Both the position numbers and the translations under genes were made by a program. Positions 1 through 12,686 of a stretch of DNA of 64,000 bases are shown here, in pieces. The DNA is from Oryzias latipes (Eukaryota; Chordata; Actinopteri; Beloniformes; Adrianichthyidae). Every line of letters starts with the position of its first letter. The stretch's first letter is position 1. The notes below the pieces were generated by a model. It was not told where the DNA came from. It made no database searches and saw only the letters and a list, made by a program, of their open reading frames with translations. The stretch is taken from contig NC_019867.2 of the NCBI RefSeq assembly GCF_002234675.1, positions 29,563,166 through 29,627,165 of the forward strand. Direction: 5' to 3'.

Positions 1-1261
1 AATGAAAAACCAATCCTCCAAAATGCTTTTTCATCTTCTACTTACATCACTCATTGTATGACATAATGCAAAACTGCAAAGAGAGGATTGCATTTTCGTT
101 TTCACATCCACCACGCAAAAACTGTTGTTCCCCCTGTCCATACACTTTCGGGTAACAACCCCCGTAACGGAGCCCACAGGTGGAAGCCGGGGAGGAGGGA
201 GGGGCAAAGAATGAGCACTGAAGGTAAGAGAGAATGAACAATTGTACACCTGACTTAAATAGGACGCTAAGCAGGTGAGTTAATTAACTGACCCGCCCTA
301 GGGGAGTAACCTGCAATTCTGCCGAGTGTCTGCCCGAAATGCGACGAGTCGCTATTTCAAGTTTTCTTCAAATCTGAAATAAGTTTTTTTTCATTCACAT
401 TGAGCTGATTTGACTCCAAACACAGTAACGTGAGTTTTCTTTCTCTGTCCTGATCAAACAGAAAAACTAGTACAAGAAAATAAGACATGAGGACATGTAA
501 ACATTTCAGGACTGAATGGGTTTGACTCTCATTTCAAACAGTAGCTCCACATTCAGGTGTGCTGCTGTAACGAGGCCCACATCGATCTCAGACTCCAACG
601 CTGTCAAATTTGAGAAAGTTTCCCTTCAGTGCAGAAGTTTCAAAGTGGGTCAAGAGGAGGATGGTGGGCTCAGCGAAAGTCCTTCCAGTTTCCAGATGAT
701 TCTCCAGGAGTTTTCACTGAAAGATCCCAGGAGACGCTGGAGGAAGGCAGGGGGAGGCTCAGGAAAGCGGGGGGGCACTAAGCCCAACAGTCCTCCACAA
801 AGAAATGTGGTTTCAGCTGGAAAAGTCCTGCATGATAAAAGAGGTGAAGACTTTCAGTCATAAGGAGAAAAACCTCCAAATCTTTCATTAAATTAGAACA
901 TTATTGACCTTCTCATGCCTGGTCAGGATCTGCTGTGCTTCTGGATATGCCCCTCCCCTTTCACTCCAGGTTCTATTTTTAATTGGTTAGTATCCTATGG
1001 GTGTGGCTTCTTTGATTCTAGGATCTTGTGAGCAGCTGGTTAAGGGGCGGAGCCTGAGTTTTAGAGTGTTTGTTATTGTCATCTTCAGCAGACTTGGCTG
1101 ACGAGGTGCTTTTCTTCACAGAAGTTTACATTTAAATGTAAGGAACGACTTTTCTTTTAGCGTGAAGTTATAAAAACAGAGGTTTCTGAGCGCTAGCAGC
1201 TCCGCGCTAACGTAGCCGATCGGCGACAGTTGATGACGTTACCGAGTGGGAGGGACGTCCG

Positions 1262-1650
1262 AATTCCCACCCGAACTACTAAATAACTATATAGTGAAGG
1301 ACAATCTAGTGCCCTGGATTTAAAAAGGAATTCAGACACTATGCTCACTACTATTTTTTTTTAAACAGCGAAAATGATGTCATTGATTTCACAAAGGGAA
1401 AATCTCATTGATAGGAGTGTTTCGCGACGAACATTTTCTGTTCTGATGACGAAAATCTTGATGATTTATTTAAAATACATTTTATTTGCAAAAATTAGTG
1501 AAACGCAATGCATTGTGGTCTATATGCAGCCATCTAGTGAGCATCGATGCACACCCGTCTTTTGGGAGACTTCTAGGGCACTCGATTTTGGAATTGTAAA
1601 TTCGGACAGCTCTACAAAACGCCGACCGCAATATATAGGATTATTTTTAT
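1262..1650 (+). mobile_element. Dispersed MITE-like repeat, family R1, copy 1
   Basis: This shares AATGCATTGTGGTCTATA (about 1507-1524) and flanking sequence with inverted copies near 26640-27010 and 59235-59490 and a partial copy near 53210-53435. The left part contains CTATATAGTG, and copy 3 begins near CACTACATAGTG. No coding capacity was seen. Boundaries are approximate. Confidence 0.55.
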
Positions 1651-2111
1651 ATATGAGAATATTTTTCCAAAACTCTCTGTTTGGAGGACTAAATGTAGGG
1701 GTAGGGAGAAGTAAGAATTTGGATTCGGCCTATCTCTCTTTTTAACATATTAACTGTCTGAAACATTTCCATATTGTCCAAAGTTCTGCAGCAAGGATTT
1801 TAACTGGAAAAAAGAAGTGAACTCATGTCACTCCTCTGCTTTGATCGCTACATTGGCTTCCTGTTTAAGTTTGGGCTTTTGGACTCATTGATATCTCTTC
1901 TTCTTTGGACAGAAAAATTGGGCCCTCTTTAAGTCAAATGCCCTCCTTCAATTTTGCGGTATTGCAACAATAGTAGCTCCGCCCCTGAGCCTTAGCCACA
2001 ACTGGACAACAGGGGGGGAGCAAAGGTCCCCCCTGTAGCTCCGCCCCTGCTAAGGCTTAACATCACAGCCTGATGTATTCAACTCAAAAATCAAATACCA
2101 AGAAGGATGTC

Positions 2112-2326
2112 CATAACCCTTGTGCTGTCTTAGATGACCCCACCCTTACATTGACGTGTTCTCCCTACCATGACAAAGGTGGAGAAAGGTGGAAAGATTT
2201 CATGTAATCCATGGACACCAGTGAAGATCACAAATCATTGAAGAAATAAGGTTCAGTGCAGTGTCTAGTGGGTCCAGATGACCCAACTCCCAATGTTAAA
2301 GTGCCTAGGATAGCATAAGGGTTAAA
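2112..2326. mobile_element. piggyBac-like MITE, copy 1
   Basis: The element has terminal inverted repeats TAACCCTTGTGCTGTC (left) and GATAGCATAAGGGTTA (right). The internal ACATTGACGTGTT and GACAAAGGTGGAGA are shared with a second copy at 51117-51307. TAACCC/GGGTTA ends resemble TTAA-targeting piggyBac-derived MITEs. The family assignment is an inference. Confidence 0.6.
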
Positions 2327-3507
2327 AAATAAGAGGATCTCCAAACATTCAGTTTCCTCTCTTAGGTCAGTGAGCTGAGCGTTGAGTGTTTATCTGTGCT
2401 GTAGCTTCTTTTCTAGGATTTATACACTGCGGCTTCAGCATTTCTGTGAACACCAACCCCGATGCTCCAGGCAGACTCACATCTTCCGTCTCACTATTCT
2501 GAAGCTCTCACTGCCCATCAGCTTTCACCCATCACCGAACTCCTGCCTCTTTTCTGGCTTTCCTGCTTCTGCCAGCGCACAGATGAACTTTAACAAGTGT
2601 CCTTTTCCATTCTCGTCTTGTCAGGACGGGGAGAGAAAACTTTGATGGAAAAGGTCTCCCTCTCCGTCAGCCTTTTGAGAAATGAGGCCTTCACCCCGTT
2701 TATTGCTGAGCTGCAGCCTTTCCGAGCGCCGGGCCCAACAGGAAAAGTGTCAGGCCAGTTTCTGACGGGAATTTGCATCCCTCAATGACGGGTGACGGCG
2801 CTGAAAGGCCAGGAGAAAACCGCCGCATTGATCCAAGCGTGGAAACTATTCAAAGAAACAGATGAGCTGAAGGAGCAGAGGCCCTTCACCCCTCCATTCC
2901 TGCAAACCGCCACTTGCTTTAAAGAACAGAACTTCATTAAATTGTGCCACTCGGTGTTTGGATCAAGGTGTGGAGGCGGGGGCGGGGGTGACGGGTGTGG
3001 GGGCGCTGAAAGATCAAAGCTTCGCAGCATAGGAACTATTAACCGGACTCGGTCACCGGCACCGCCGTCCTGCATACCAAAGCAGCAGGTTGTCACGGCG
3101 CGTTCCCACGACGACGACACCACTGCACCGCTGTGCGATGAGGGCGTGCGCACGTGCACAGGAGCATGCGTGTGGTCAGAAAACACGAGAACACCTGCAG
3201 AAAACAAAGAAGAAGAAAAGTTCACTAAAGTCCCCACATGAAAAAGCTAACAAATGTAACCTTTAAATGCTCTGTGTTTCAATAAAGTTGAATCAAAACC
3301 TTTCCTTTAGAAAGTTGAAACTTTAAAAAAAAAACTTTAATTAAACATTTCAAATGTCATGGGAGTGTTGAGAAATGTTAAAGCTACATTTGACCAAAGC
3401 AAAAAGTAGAATGGAAAGAAAAAAACTGTCACATTTAGCCGCTGGCCAATTTTCTTTCTACTCAAAAGTGATGCAGCCTGAGCCCCTTCCTCTCACTGCT
3501 TCTCTTT

Positions 3508-3770
3508 GAGGGTGGCACGGTGGGGTAGTGTTCAGCACACCGTGAAGGCCCTGGTTCGAAACCCAGCTGGGCGTGGAGTTTGCATCATCTTCTCCTGCAT
3601 GAGTGGGTTCTTTGGTTGTTTGGTAAATGGTCCTTAGGTGTGTGTGGTCCTGCAACAGACTGGTGACCTGCTCAGGAATGTACCCCACCTTCGTACAACG
3701 GTAGCCGGATAGGCTCCAGCAACCCCACACTCCTGAGTGTCACAGCAGGTTCTGGAGATGGATGTGTCAC
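3508..3770 (+). repeat. tRNA-derived SINE-like repeat
   Basis: It starts GGTGGCACGGTGGGGTAGTG, has the pol III B-box-like GGTTCGAAACCCAGC at about 3551, GTGGAGTTTGCAT, GACTGGTGACCTG, and a GGATAGGCTCCAGCA tail followed by GGAGATGGATG. This is the usual layout of a very common teleost repeat of the GGCACGGTGG type. It is degenerate. Confidence 0.65.
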
Positions 3771-5048
3771 ACATGCAAACTCTTCAGTGCCATCCACACA
3801 GAACAAACAAAAGAATACAGACAAAAAACTATAACCACAGAATTTCAAAATATGTATTGTATATTTTTGGTAAGAGACATTCGAATAACGGACAAAAACA
3901 TGCTTAATGACATTTGGCAAAAGGTGACTCCCCCTCTGCAGCTCTGAGAGGACAGGGGTGTAGGTACCCAAGATAACGCAAGCAGGAACTGTGCACATAC
4001 CCGGTTTTTCAAAATAAAATAAAAAGTGGAGATGAATGAATGGATGGATAGTTCTCTACAAATGGTGCAGATCAAACCAGGACCAAGCATGTCAGTAAGA
4101 ACGCTTCTAACAATCATTCAGCCCTCGACTGTACTTTATGTTTTTTTTTCTAAATCACCAGTGTTTCTGTAAAATCACAGGTGACGATACCGTTTGATGT
4201 TCTCCAGCGGGATGAGTAGATGTACATAAAGTATCAGACAAAAATAAAAATAGGTAGAAAACCTGTCGAGATCAAAGCAAATAAAGGAAGCATCCAGGAA
4301 TTTTCTCCATAACGTTAATATGTTGTTGATAACTGTACTTTACAGGGAAATATTTAAACGCAGCCAAGAGTCAGTTTCCAAATCAGATGGAAATCTGAGA
4401 ACGCAACCTAATAGAGAGGGAATACACTGCCGTGCGTTTACGTGTGCATGCATGTGTGCACGTTGATGCGTGTGTGTTGTTGAGCAGGCGGAGGCTTCCT
4501 CACTCTTCAATTAATTCTCTCTGCTGCTTTGACCTTTTCCCCTGACAGAAACAAAGCGAGAACTCTGCCTCTCACACACAGCAGAACACGAGCGTGCACG
4601 CCGCATGCACGTGCACACAAAAGCTGACACATGACAGATTTCCCAGCAGCTGCATTTCAGGAATACCACTGCAACGTTTCAGTGTTTATCCTCTCGGCTT
4701 TTACAACAGAACAGTTTGATGTCATGAAGCATCCAGCTGTTAAAACCACCAACTAACATCCGTGTCCTCCCTCTGCTGCAGGGATGGGGGGGGGCACAAA
4801 TCAGAGTTTTCAAGTCCAGGGTTGGACGGCTTCTTAGGCCAAGACATCCAACGACACCTTAACTGAAAAATTATCTAGAAAAACAAAGTGGGTTGTGCTT
4901 TAAGTGACAAAAAGAGTAAATATCTCTCAAAAAATAAAGTGGACTTGATTCACTAAGATTTAAGTTTTTTATGTCCTGAAAATCTTACTAACCTTTTCCT
5001 CTGGTCAGCTTCTTTTATGTCTGACTGGTGCTTTTATTCAAACGTTCA

Positions 5049-5275
5049 GATGGGGCGGCCGTGGTGCAGCGGTCGACCTCTGATTGGAAGGTTGCAGGTG
5101 AGGTTCCCACTCTGCGCACCCATGGGTCAAAGTGTTTTACACTGGTGCCGGTGTTCGGCATCAGTGTGAATGGGTTTCTGGGTGACGGGGACTTTGACTG
5201 TCAAGCACTTTGGCCCCTCCAAGAAGGTATTAAAGCGCCATATACGTACACGCCACTTGACCAAATGTGTGATCA
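5049..5275 (+). repeat. tRNA-derived SINE (V-SINE-type)
   Basis: The head is GGGGCGGCCGTGGTGCAGCG, with CTCTGATTGGAAGGTTGCAG, CAAGCACTTTGG and a TTAAAGCGCCATATACG tail, typical of fish V-SINE 3' ends. Confidence 0.7.
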
Positions 5276-5706
5276 CAACTGCAGTCCAGCATCTGAGCCC
5301 GGACAAAGTGAGGAAGGATACCAAACCAGGAAACCAGGAAATGAATTTCAGCTTCATCAGAATTATTATCATTAAGATGCGTTTAAACTAAAGTGAAATT
5401 TGACAGATGTTCCAATATTTTTGTTTCTGTGTTTGTCGCTTTCCTCTTCTTTCTTTTAGTCCTACCGCAAAGTAGATTATTTTCTTGTTGACAAAGTGGG
5501 CATCAAGGGTCTTTTTTTTACAAGAATATATATGCGTTGACCTAAGCAGGAGGCGGAGCTAGAACATTTTATATGGGGGGGGGCCTTGACCTTGCAAAGC
5601 CAAAGTTTTGACGATTTCTTAATTTTTGTCCATTATCATACTAATTTTGACTCAAAAATTAGGGGGACAAGTGTGGGGCAAAGCTTTTTGCTAGGGGGGC
5701 AGATAA

Positions 5707-5732
5707 CCCCCCCCCCCCCCCCCCCCCCCCCC
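5707..5732 (+). repeat. Homopolymer C tract (about 26 C)
   Basis: An uninterrupted run of C in gene-free DNA, adjoined by G runs at 5575-5583 and 5694-5699. Similar long C or G tracts recur across the window, for example at 44708-44726, 47202-47219 and 57676-57690. Confidence 0.9.
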
Positions 5733-7659
5733 TTAGCCCCCTGTCTGCCCCTGGATCTAAGGCTACAAAAAAGATGGAGTAAAGTCCAGAAAATCCCAAA
5801 ATCATGTATCTTATTCTGAAAAATCCAAGTAAAGAGGTTTTGGAAAACACCCTTGGTTGTTCAGGATTCCTCAAATTCTTAGTATGAAACTCGACTTTTG
5901 AATTCCATGAGGATGAATTTCAGCCTGCAGCAGCTGAAGGTGACGCATATTTTTTGATTGTGCAGCCAGCAGCACAGCAGCGCTGTCACACTTCATCAAA
6001 TCTCCATCACCAATGATAATGTGACCCGGCCAGCTCAGCACCGCCGGTCCCTGCAGCCCAGAATATTGGCAAGTGTCAGATAGCCAATAGATTTATGTAT
6101 GCAAATGAGGCCGATCGATGGCGTCTGCCACGGCCCGAGATCTACAACCGCGCAGCATCGCAGGGAATATTTCCTGTCAAATCCAATCCAGCAGAGCAGA
6201 GGGAGGCGGAAAAAACTTAATATGAAAGGAAAAATGATTTGAGGAAGAAGAGAGGAAAAGTGGAGATATGATGAAGAAGGCTCGTTGTCAAGGAGACGGC
6301 CAATCATCTGAGAGAATAAATCAGCAGCTCAGGGATGTCATTGGAGGAGAAAGGAGTCGACAGGATGAGGTTTTACAGTCGCATCTTGAACACTTTACTG
6401 TCGTCACGGCGACGAGATCAGAAGATCAAACGAGCGCAGGACAACACTTCACAATTATCAAAATGTAGAGCATTTTGAAACAAATATTAAGGATGTTCCA
6501 AAAATGACAAAAATAAATTGAATCTGACACATTGTTGTTTTAGGTAAAGAGATGTGAGATCAGATTCATTTGTGGAATACAAACATTTAGACACAAATGA
6601 TTTCTGATCACATAATAACGTTTAGACTTTAAAAGTTCCCATAAATTTATTAAATAGGTATTGTATTAAAAACTAAAATGTTTACTGCATGTTTTTGTTA
6701 TTATAAATAATAAAAAAAAGTTCATAAATTGAAAAGTTAACTTTTGGTTAAATTATGATTTTTTTTTCTTTTAAACCTTTGATTTAATAAATGGATATAT
6801 GGATATATGGATAAAAACAATCATACATAACATTTTTGTAATTTTACATGTAATCAATAGAAAAATGATCTACATATTACAATCATACATGAAGAGTCAA
6901 AGATTATTATAAATGTTTCTTCCCGACTGGAGTTAATCAATATAAAATATAAATTACATAAATGGATGAATATTTAATTTATTCCTGCTTGTTTTTAATT
7001 GTGATTACATTTTAATATTCTGAGTTCGGTTCTGTTATCATTTTAAATAAGTTTTATGAACACATTATGGATGATTTTTTACAGTAAAGATCTAAAACTG
7101 TCATCAATTCTGAGCTGATTTAAGGACTTTCAAATTAAGAGTCGCATAAGACGTCAAGCTGTGGGGGCGTCACACCCCTGTGAAAGGCCAAGCTCAGCAG
7201 AAGGTGAGGAGTTGGCGAGGCAGAGGAGGGGGAGGCGACCGCCGTGTCAGGGGCGCCCCCCCCCCCGGGGAGGCGGCCGTCAAACGGAAAGGTTGTGGCA
7301 CATCTGCATAATCGTTAGCGCAGCGACAGAAAGTCGTTCTGGGAAACAATCAATGCTGTTTTAAGGAACTTTACAAAAACACAACGACACAAAAAGCCCC
7401 CAGCTGTCCCCAACAAGATTTAGTGTCTCGTCCCGACGAACGGCAGCGCTGGCAGTTTTACCCGAGGCTGGGGGGGGCCTCCGAGCTCCCAGAAACAAAC
7501 AGAAAGAGCTGGAGACGCAAACAAATCCTGACCTGCTGCTGAGGCTTTTACAGCCTGTTACAGGGGGGCCCCGAGTCCTGCGGTGGGACTGTTTTTCCAC
7601 AGGCAGCCCAAAAAAATTGAGGGTGAAGGGGGTCAAGGTCAAAAATTAGCTTCAAGACT

Positions 7660-8035
7660 TCCTCATAAGGACCCGGCCCGATGAAAATGGTGTTTTCTGT
7701 GTTAACATTGTGGCATTTTTTTGATGAAGGAGAACACAGTTAAAGATAAATAAGCTTTAAAATGTCATTTCTGAGTGTTTCTTTAGTCAAATTGTTCTGA
7801 TCCAGGGGCAGAATGAAAAACACTTTTCCGAAAAGATCTTATTTGTGACGTAGAAAATGTGTCTGGTGGGTCAAAAAGCTTCCTGCTCTGCTCCATTCTG
7901 ATGCATCCACCTGCAGACAATCAGATCCATGAACGTCTTTGTTTTCCTGGTCTGAGCTGGAATCTGGATCTTAACTGTACGGCTGTTACGTTGGGGTTAT
8001 GAGGGGCTGTAAGCTAGTGGGGGAACATGTGCAGT
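7660..8035 (+). mobile_element. Dispersed repeat family R3, copy 1
   Basis: It shares GAGCTGGAATCTGGATCTTA, the GCTCCATTCTGATGCAT context and GAGGGGCTGTAAGCTAGTGG with copies at 14325-15260, 17570-17945 and 40355-40660. It is non-coding. Confidence 0.55.
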
Positions 8036-8339
8036 CCTCCATCTGTCTGCAGTCAGAGGAGCAGGCAAGTCCATTGAACGGCTGACCCCCTTCTCACCCC
8101 AGCTAAGAACAAAGGACTTAACAATGACCCCAAAGCTGCTCAGACCTTTCATTAGTCGCATATTCTTTTGACCTATAGACCCCCATGCAGCGATGTCACA
8201 CATGCGCTACAGTGTGCCATTTTGGGAGTCAAGCACTCATTATTTTGATGCATCCGATGGGTAAAGACAGCGACTTTGGTATAAGAGAAAAGGACAGCAC
8301 TATATCATGGGCTGTATTAAATCCTATGTTGCTGGATGG

Positions 8340-8500
8340 AGCCTAGCTGACCGCTGTCTGCTTAAAGGGCCCACTGAGTGCCCACTTAAGCCAAAGTGGG
8401 CGAGCACAGTTGGGGCCACCACGGAAACTGGGGACAAACCCATTCGGGGCCCCTATTTCCTGCCCACTTTTGAACCATTTGGGGCCCACTTGGCCTTGCT
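8340..8500. repeat. Probable interspersed repeat with GGCCCACTT motifs
   Basis: Short inverted and direct motifs (AAGGGCCCACTGAGTGCCCA, CCACTTAAGCCAAAGTGGGC, TTGGGGCCCACTTGG) give it a foldback-like character. No coding potential was seen. The assignment as a repeat is tentative. Confidence 0.3.
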
Positions 8501-9117
8501 GGCTAAGATAATACACATGCATTACTACTGGTTGTACTAACAGAGAAACTCCTGCGTGTCACTCTTCTCGCTCTGACGTCTGACAGGAAACGCCGTTGTC
8601 ATAAATCCTTTCAGCTGATAAGTACATTTCTTAGAGGTTTCTCCATGATAGAAGTGGTTTTCTATAGATGATGGATCATGCACGTTGAGTAGGCCTAAAA
8701 ACAAATTGTAGTTTGTTTTCTTAACAATGTTTCACTCGTTTCCTTTCATGGAGTCATGGAGTCTGGCTGTTTGGTCCATCCTGTAGCCTCATAAGAGCCA
8801 GAAAATGACAAATGACAGGCTAACAGGAGGCTTTTATTTTGAAAAACCAGAGAAAAAAAAAGATTAAAAGAATTCATCAAATAAAAAGAACAATGAAGAG
8901 TGAATAGAGGGAGAGAAACGGGATGCTCAGGCAAAGAGGAGGAGAGGAGGCCGGGAGGCTCCTCCATCAGGAGATAAGAGGCAGAAACAGATGAGTCCAG
9001 TCGGCCGGCGAGCTTCTTCCAGCTCTTATCTTCCCTTACTTCATGAACTTGCTGCACATTTCATAAAAATTTGCGAAATCAGGAAAGCCGTGCATCGTGT
9101 CATCGATCACAGCCCCC

Positions 9118-9147
9118 CCACCCACACACACACACACACACACGCAC
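9118..9147 (+). repeat. (CA)n microsatellite
   Basis: Short CA repeat with one CGCA interruption, followed by CACCACCACC. Confidence 0.8.
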
Positions 9148-12104
9148 ACCACCACCAAAACACAGCTGACACTTTCTCAAAGTTTGCAGCCTGCCGTAAA
9201 GCTCAGACCCACCTTTTCTCATGGAGTTTCAGGTTCAAAACCAGCAAATCCCCCCATAAATCCCAGCAGCAGGAGAAAGGAGGACGTCGGAGTGTTTGAT
9301 GGGAAAGTTTGACGGAAAGGAGTGAAACTGGAAAACAGCAGCAGAGCTCTGAGGACTGTGTTTGATTGCCTTGATTTGATTTGATTGCTGTGTCACACAG
9401 GATGTTTGACAAGTTCATGCTTCTGCAGAAACCTTACGTTTGATCAGCTTCACTCCACCAAAATGTGGCTGTGATGCTTTCCCGGTTTAAAGAAAAATGT
9501 GTTTCTGAGCTGAATTTAAATACAATGTCACTTTTTAAAAGCTGCATGATCAGACACAACAAGACTGGCATTACAAGTCTTTTAAAGGCTTGATGCACAG
9601 GTTTATTATCATATCAGTTATCATTTTTTAAACATTAATTCATTTAATAACATTAAAAGAATGCTTCAAAATCATAAATTAAACTAGAAGGAGCTGCTTT
9701 TCCAGAAGGAAATCCAGGGTTGAATGCTTTATTGCTGAATGAAAATGAAACTTAAAGGGCAATAAATGGAACAAAAAAAAACAAAGATAGAAAGAAAGAA
9801 ATGATCAAAGTTGACCATAAATAAAGTGAGAACAGCACAATAACAAAAAAGATATTTGTGAAAAATGCCAGCGCTGGGTCTCGAACCAGCGAGCTTCACG
9901 CACCAAGGATTCCCCATGTAATTCAATGGAGACAAACATCCTGGAATATCTTGAAAAGTTCAAGGATTTGAAGAACCAAAAGGAAAGAGCTGCACATTTG
10001 AATAGTTCAATGGTTAAAACAGCTGAATAAGAGAAGGAGTTAAGCGCCACAACACGGCAGAAGATACCGGTACTATAATAAAGAAAGAGAAACAGGAAAA
10101 CAATGGGGTGAACGCTTCATAGCATTCAATCCATTATAGCAGTTGATACATGAAAAGGAGCAGAAAGAAGCAAATGTTTATTATCTGCGCCTATCGCTTC
10201 ATCGACAAAAGTAAATCAAGGCACATGAAATAAAAGAAAACAAAAGTGATTTTTGCAAAAGTATTCAGCCCAGGCTACATTTGGAATAAGCATAAATACA
10301 TACACACATATACCTACACAAATCCTCATTTAATCAAGTTCAGTTAAATCATCCATAAATCATTTAGCTTGATACATAATCCAACATACTAAATATCACA
10401 TTTGCTCAGCATCTCGTTCTCAAACTTTTAAAGGCGGCAACAGTTTTTAGTATTTTCAGTTTCTTTGTCCAGATGATTCCACGTTAGGTCCGCACACAGT
10501 CCAGTCCTTCTGAGTGAACATGACTTTGTCGTTTATTGAATTGGCCCCGTAAATGAAGGAGTAACCATATTTATTATCTATTTGAGTTCCATCTTTGTAG
10601 ATTTACAGAAAAGCAGCTGGAGACGCCACAAGCGTGTCATAAAAGCCGTGAAGAGCTCGCCAAACAACGAAGCGTTCCTCAGGGAAACAAACATTTAGTA
10701 GAGGTTCTGCTGATTGTTCTTCATAAACCCGCAGATCACACCGATCCTGAACCTAAAACTAACTTTATCCAACATCAGAATCCTTGATCCAAAGACAGAG
10801 GAAGAGGAGGCTGATTGCACCGGGATCAAGGCCACCGAGGCTTTTTTTAGTGTTTATTTTTGTTTGTTTTTCCCCATAAATCTCCTGTTTTCTGATAAAG
10901 GTTTGTAATTTAGGTTCTTCTAAAAATGTTTCCTATTAAAAAGCAAAACTCCTGTGAAGTTATCAGGGACAAAAAATATGTTTTGACACAAAAATACATG
11001 TAGTATCACACAATATATTCTTTCACTGTCCGTTTTGCTTAACAAGTCTGAGACTAAAGTATGTTAATAAACTCACCTAACTATTGACGGATTTTGTATG
11101 AGAATAAACAGATTCACATTTTTACAAACTATTAAATCAAAGCTCTAAACTCATCCGTTTAATTCTGCCTTCTCAGCTTGATTCCCTTTTAATTTTCTGT
11201 CCATTTCTATTTATTGTGCTTTTAATTTAATTTATTGTGCTTTTAAAAAACTCTGTTAAACACGTTGATGCAGTATCACTGCTTTTCCATGAAACCTGAA
11301 ACATGTCAAAAATGCATCACGTAAATCGGTTAATGGAGAAAACGCCAAAAAATGAAAGCTAGAATGAAGTCCAAGGATGAGCGCGAACATTGTCAGTGAC
11401 GTGTTTCATCAGGCCTCCACTAGAGGCCAGTAGAGAGCAGCAGGCGGCCCGCCGGCCTCATCAGCATAGTCAAATGATTCCTACTTCCCATGTAAATGTG
11501 TCTGCGTGGCTGTTCTCTGTCATGGCGTCTTACTTGGTTCTGCACAGAAGGTCACGTGCACGCAGCCTCAAACCATCGCTCACCTGCGTGTGCACGTGGT
11601 GGAGCTGTGCATGACAAACTGGTCCAATTTCAGGCGTGTCGGGGCGCCCGCCGCTTTGAGATTTGTCTCCCTCCTCATCTTCTTCCTTTAGCCCCCCCAC
11701 CTCAGATTTGAATCGGCGTGGGGCCGCGCTCCCCGCCTTTGACAGCACCAAATAATTACAGTTCAGCCTCCCCAGCTCTCTTATATTAGGCCTCTTATCG
11801 GCCTGCTGGGGGTGGAGGGTGGGGGTACTTCATCAACAGAGGTCATTGTTTCCTGACCACAGCAACAGCTACATTTGGAGATATGATAAATAAAAAGCTG
11901 CAACAACACTGTTATCTTCTGCCCCCCCTCCCCTCCTCCTCCTCCTGTTTGCAGAGAAATCTGGCAGAGTCTGCTGATGAGCTGAAATAATAAAGTCTGT
12001 ATGATTCTGCTGATTCCTAGCGGTTATGCAAACACTCCAGTACCCTCCCCCCCCCAACTTGTTAGAAAAGCTGTGTGGCTGAATGATGGTGGTGGGGTGG
12101 GGTG

Positions 12105-12425
12105 GGGTAAATATACCCCCACATTATTCTAAAGGGCTGCAGACAGAGGCGCTGCTCTGGTAATAGATGCACCTACATTATCCTGAAGTGGCGGGGAAAT
12201 TGAGGGGTTAGGGGGGGGGTTGAACGGAGCAGATGCTACTACATTATTCTACGGCAGACTGATAGCGGCGAGGTCGAGGGGGGGGCCATGTAAAAATAAA
12301 TGCACCCGCATTATTCTGTGCTCACGCCGGCGGCAGAGGTGAGCACCCAAAACAGATGCAGAGGCATTATTCTAAAGGAGAGGAGCGGCTTCAGAGGCCG
12401 GAAAACTGTATGCTCTATTCATCTT
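12105..12425. repeat. Degenerate direct repeats with CATTATTCT core
   Basis: Five copies of a core close to ACATTATTCTAAAG at about 12122, 12175, 12241, 12309 and 12365 (spacing 53-68 bp), each embedded in G-rich sequence. Three copies are preceded by AGATGC or similar. The spacing is irregular, so this is not a simple tandem array. Confidence 0.5.
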
Positions 12426-12686
12426 CAGTTAAAGTGATGGCGGGGGGGTTAAGGAGGCAGCTTTACCTACATTTGTCTCAGAGGCTGCAGTCAGCCGACT
12501 GCTGAGGGAAAGCAGCCGTGGGTGGGACTTTCCCAGGAAGGGTGGGGCGTCACCAGACGTCAGGAAAAAGAGGAACAAACAGCTGGAAGTCTGTTCATTG
12601 GGTGATTAGTTGAAGCTGTTGCAGATGTTCTTAACGAGGCAATGTTCAAACCAGGATAAACCGATTTTACTTTAGTTCTAACCAGC

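Noticed and set aside
516-863. 115-codon plus-strand ORF starting MGLTLISNSS
   Set aside because: No family resemblance, no splice-linked neighbour, and Ser/Gly-rich composition expected by chance.
2782-3241. Overlapping 151- and 149-codon ORFs on opposite strands
   Set aside because: They mirror each other, are low in complexity (runs of Pro or Gly), and show no recognisable domain. GC-rich non-coding DNA explains them.
9860-9905. tRNA-like T-arm (GGTTCGAGACCC on the minus strand)
   Set aside because: The stem-loop spacing is off by one and no matching D-arm or anticodon arm could be folded. At most a SINE remnant.
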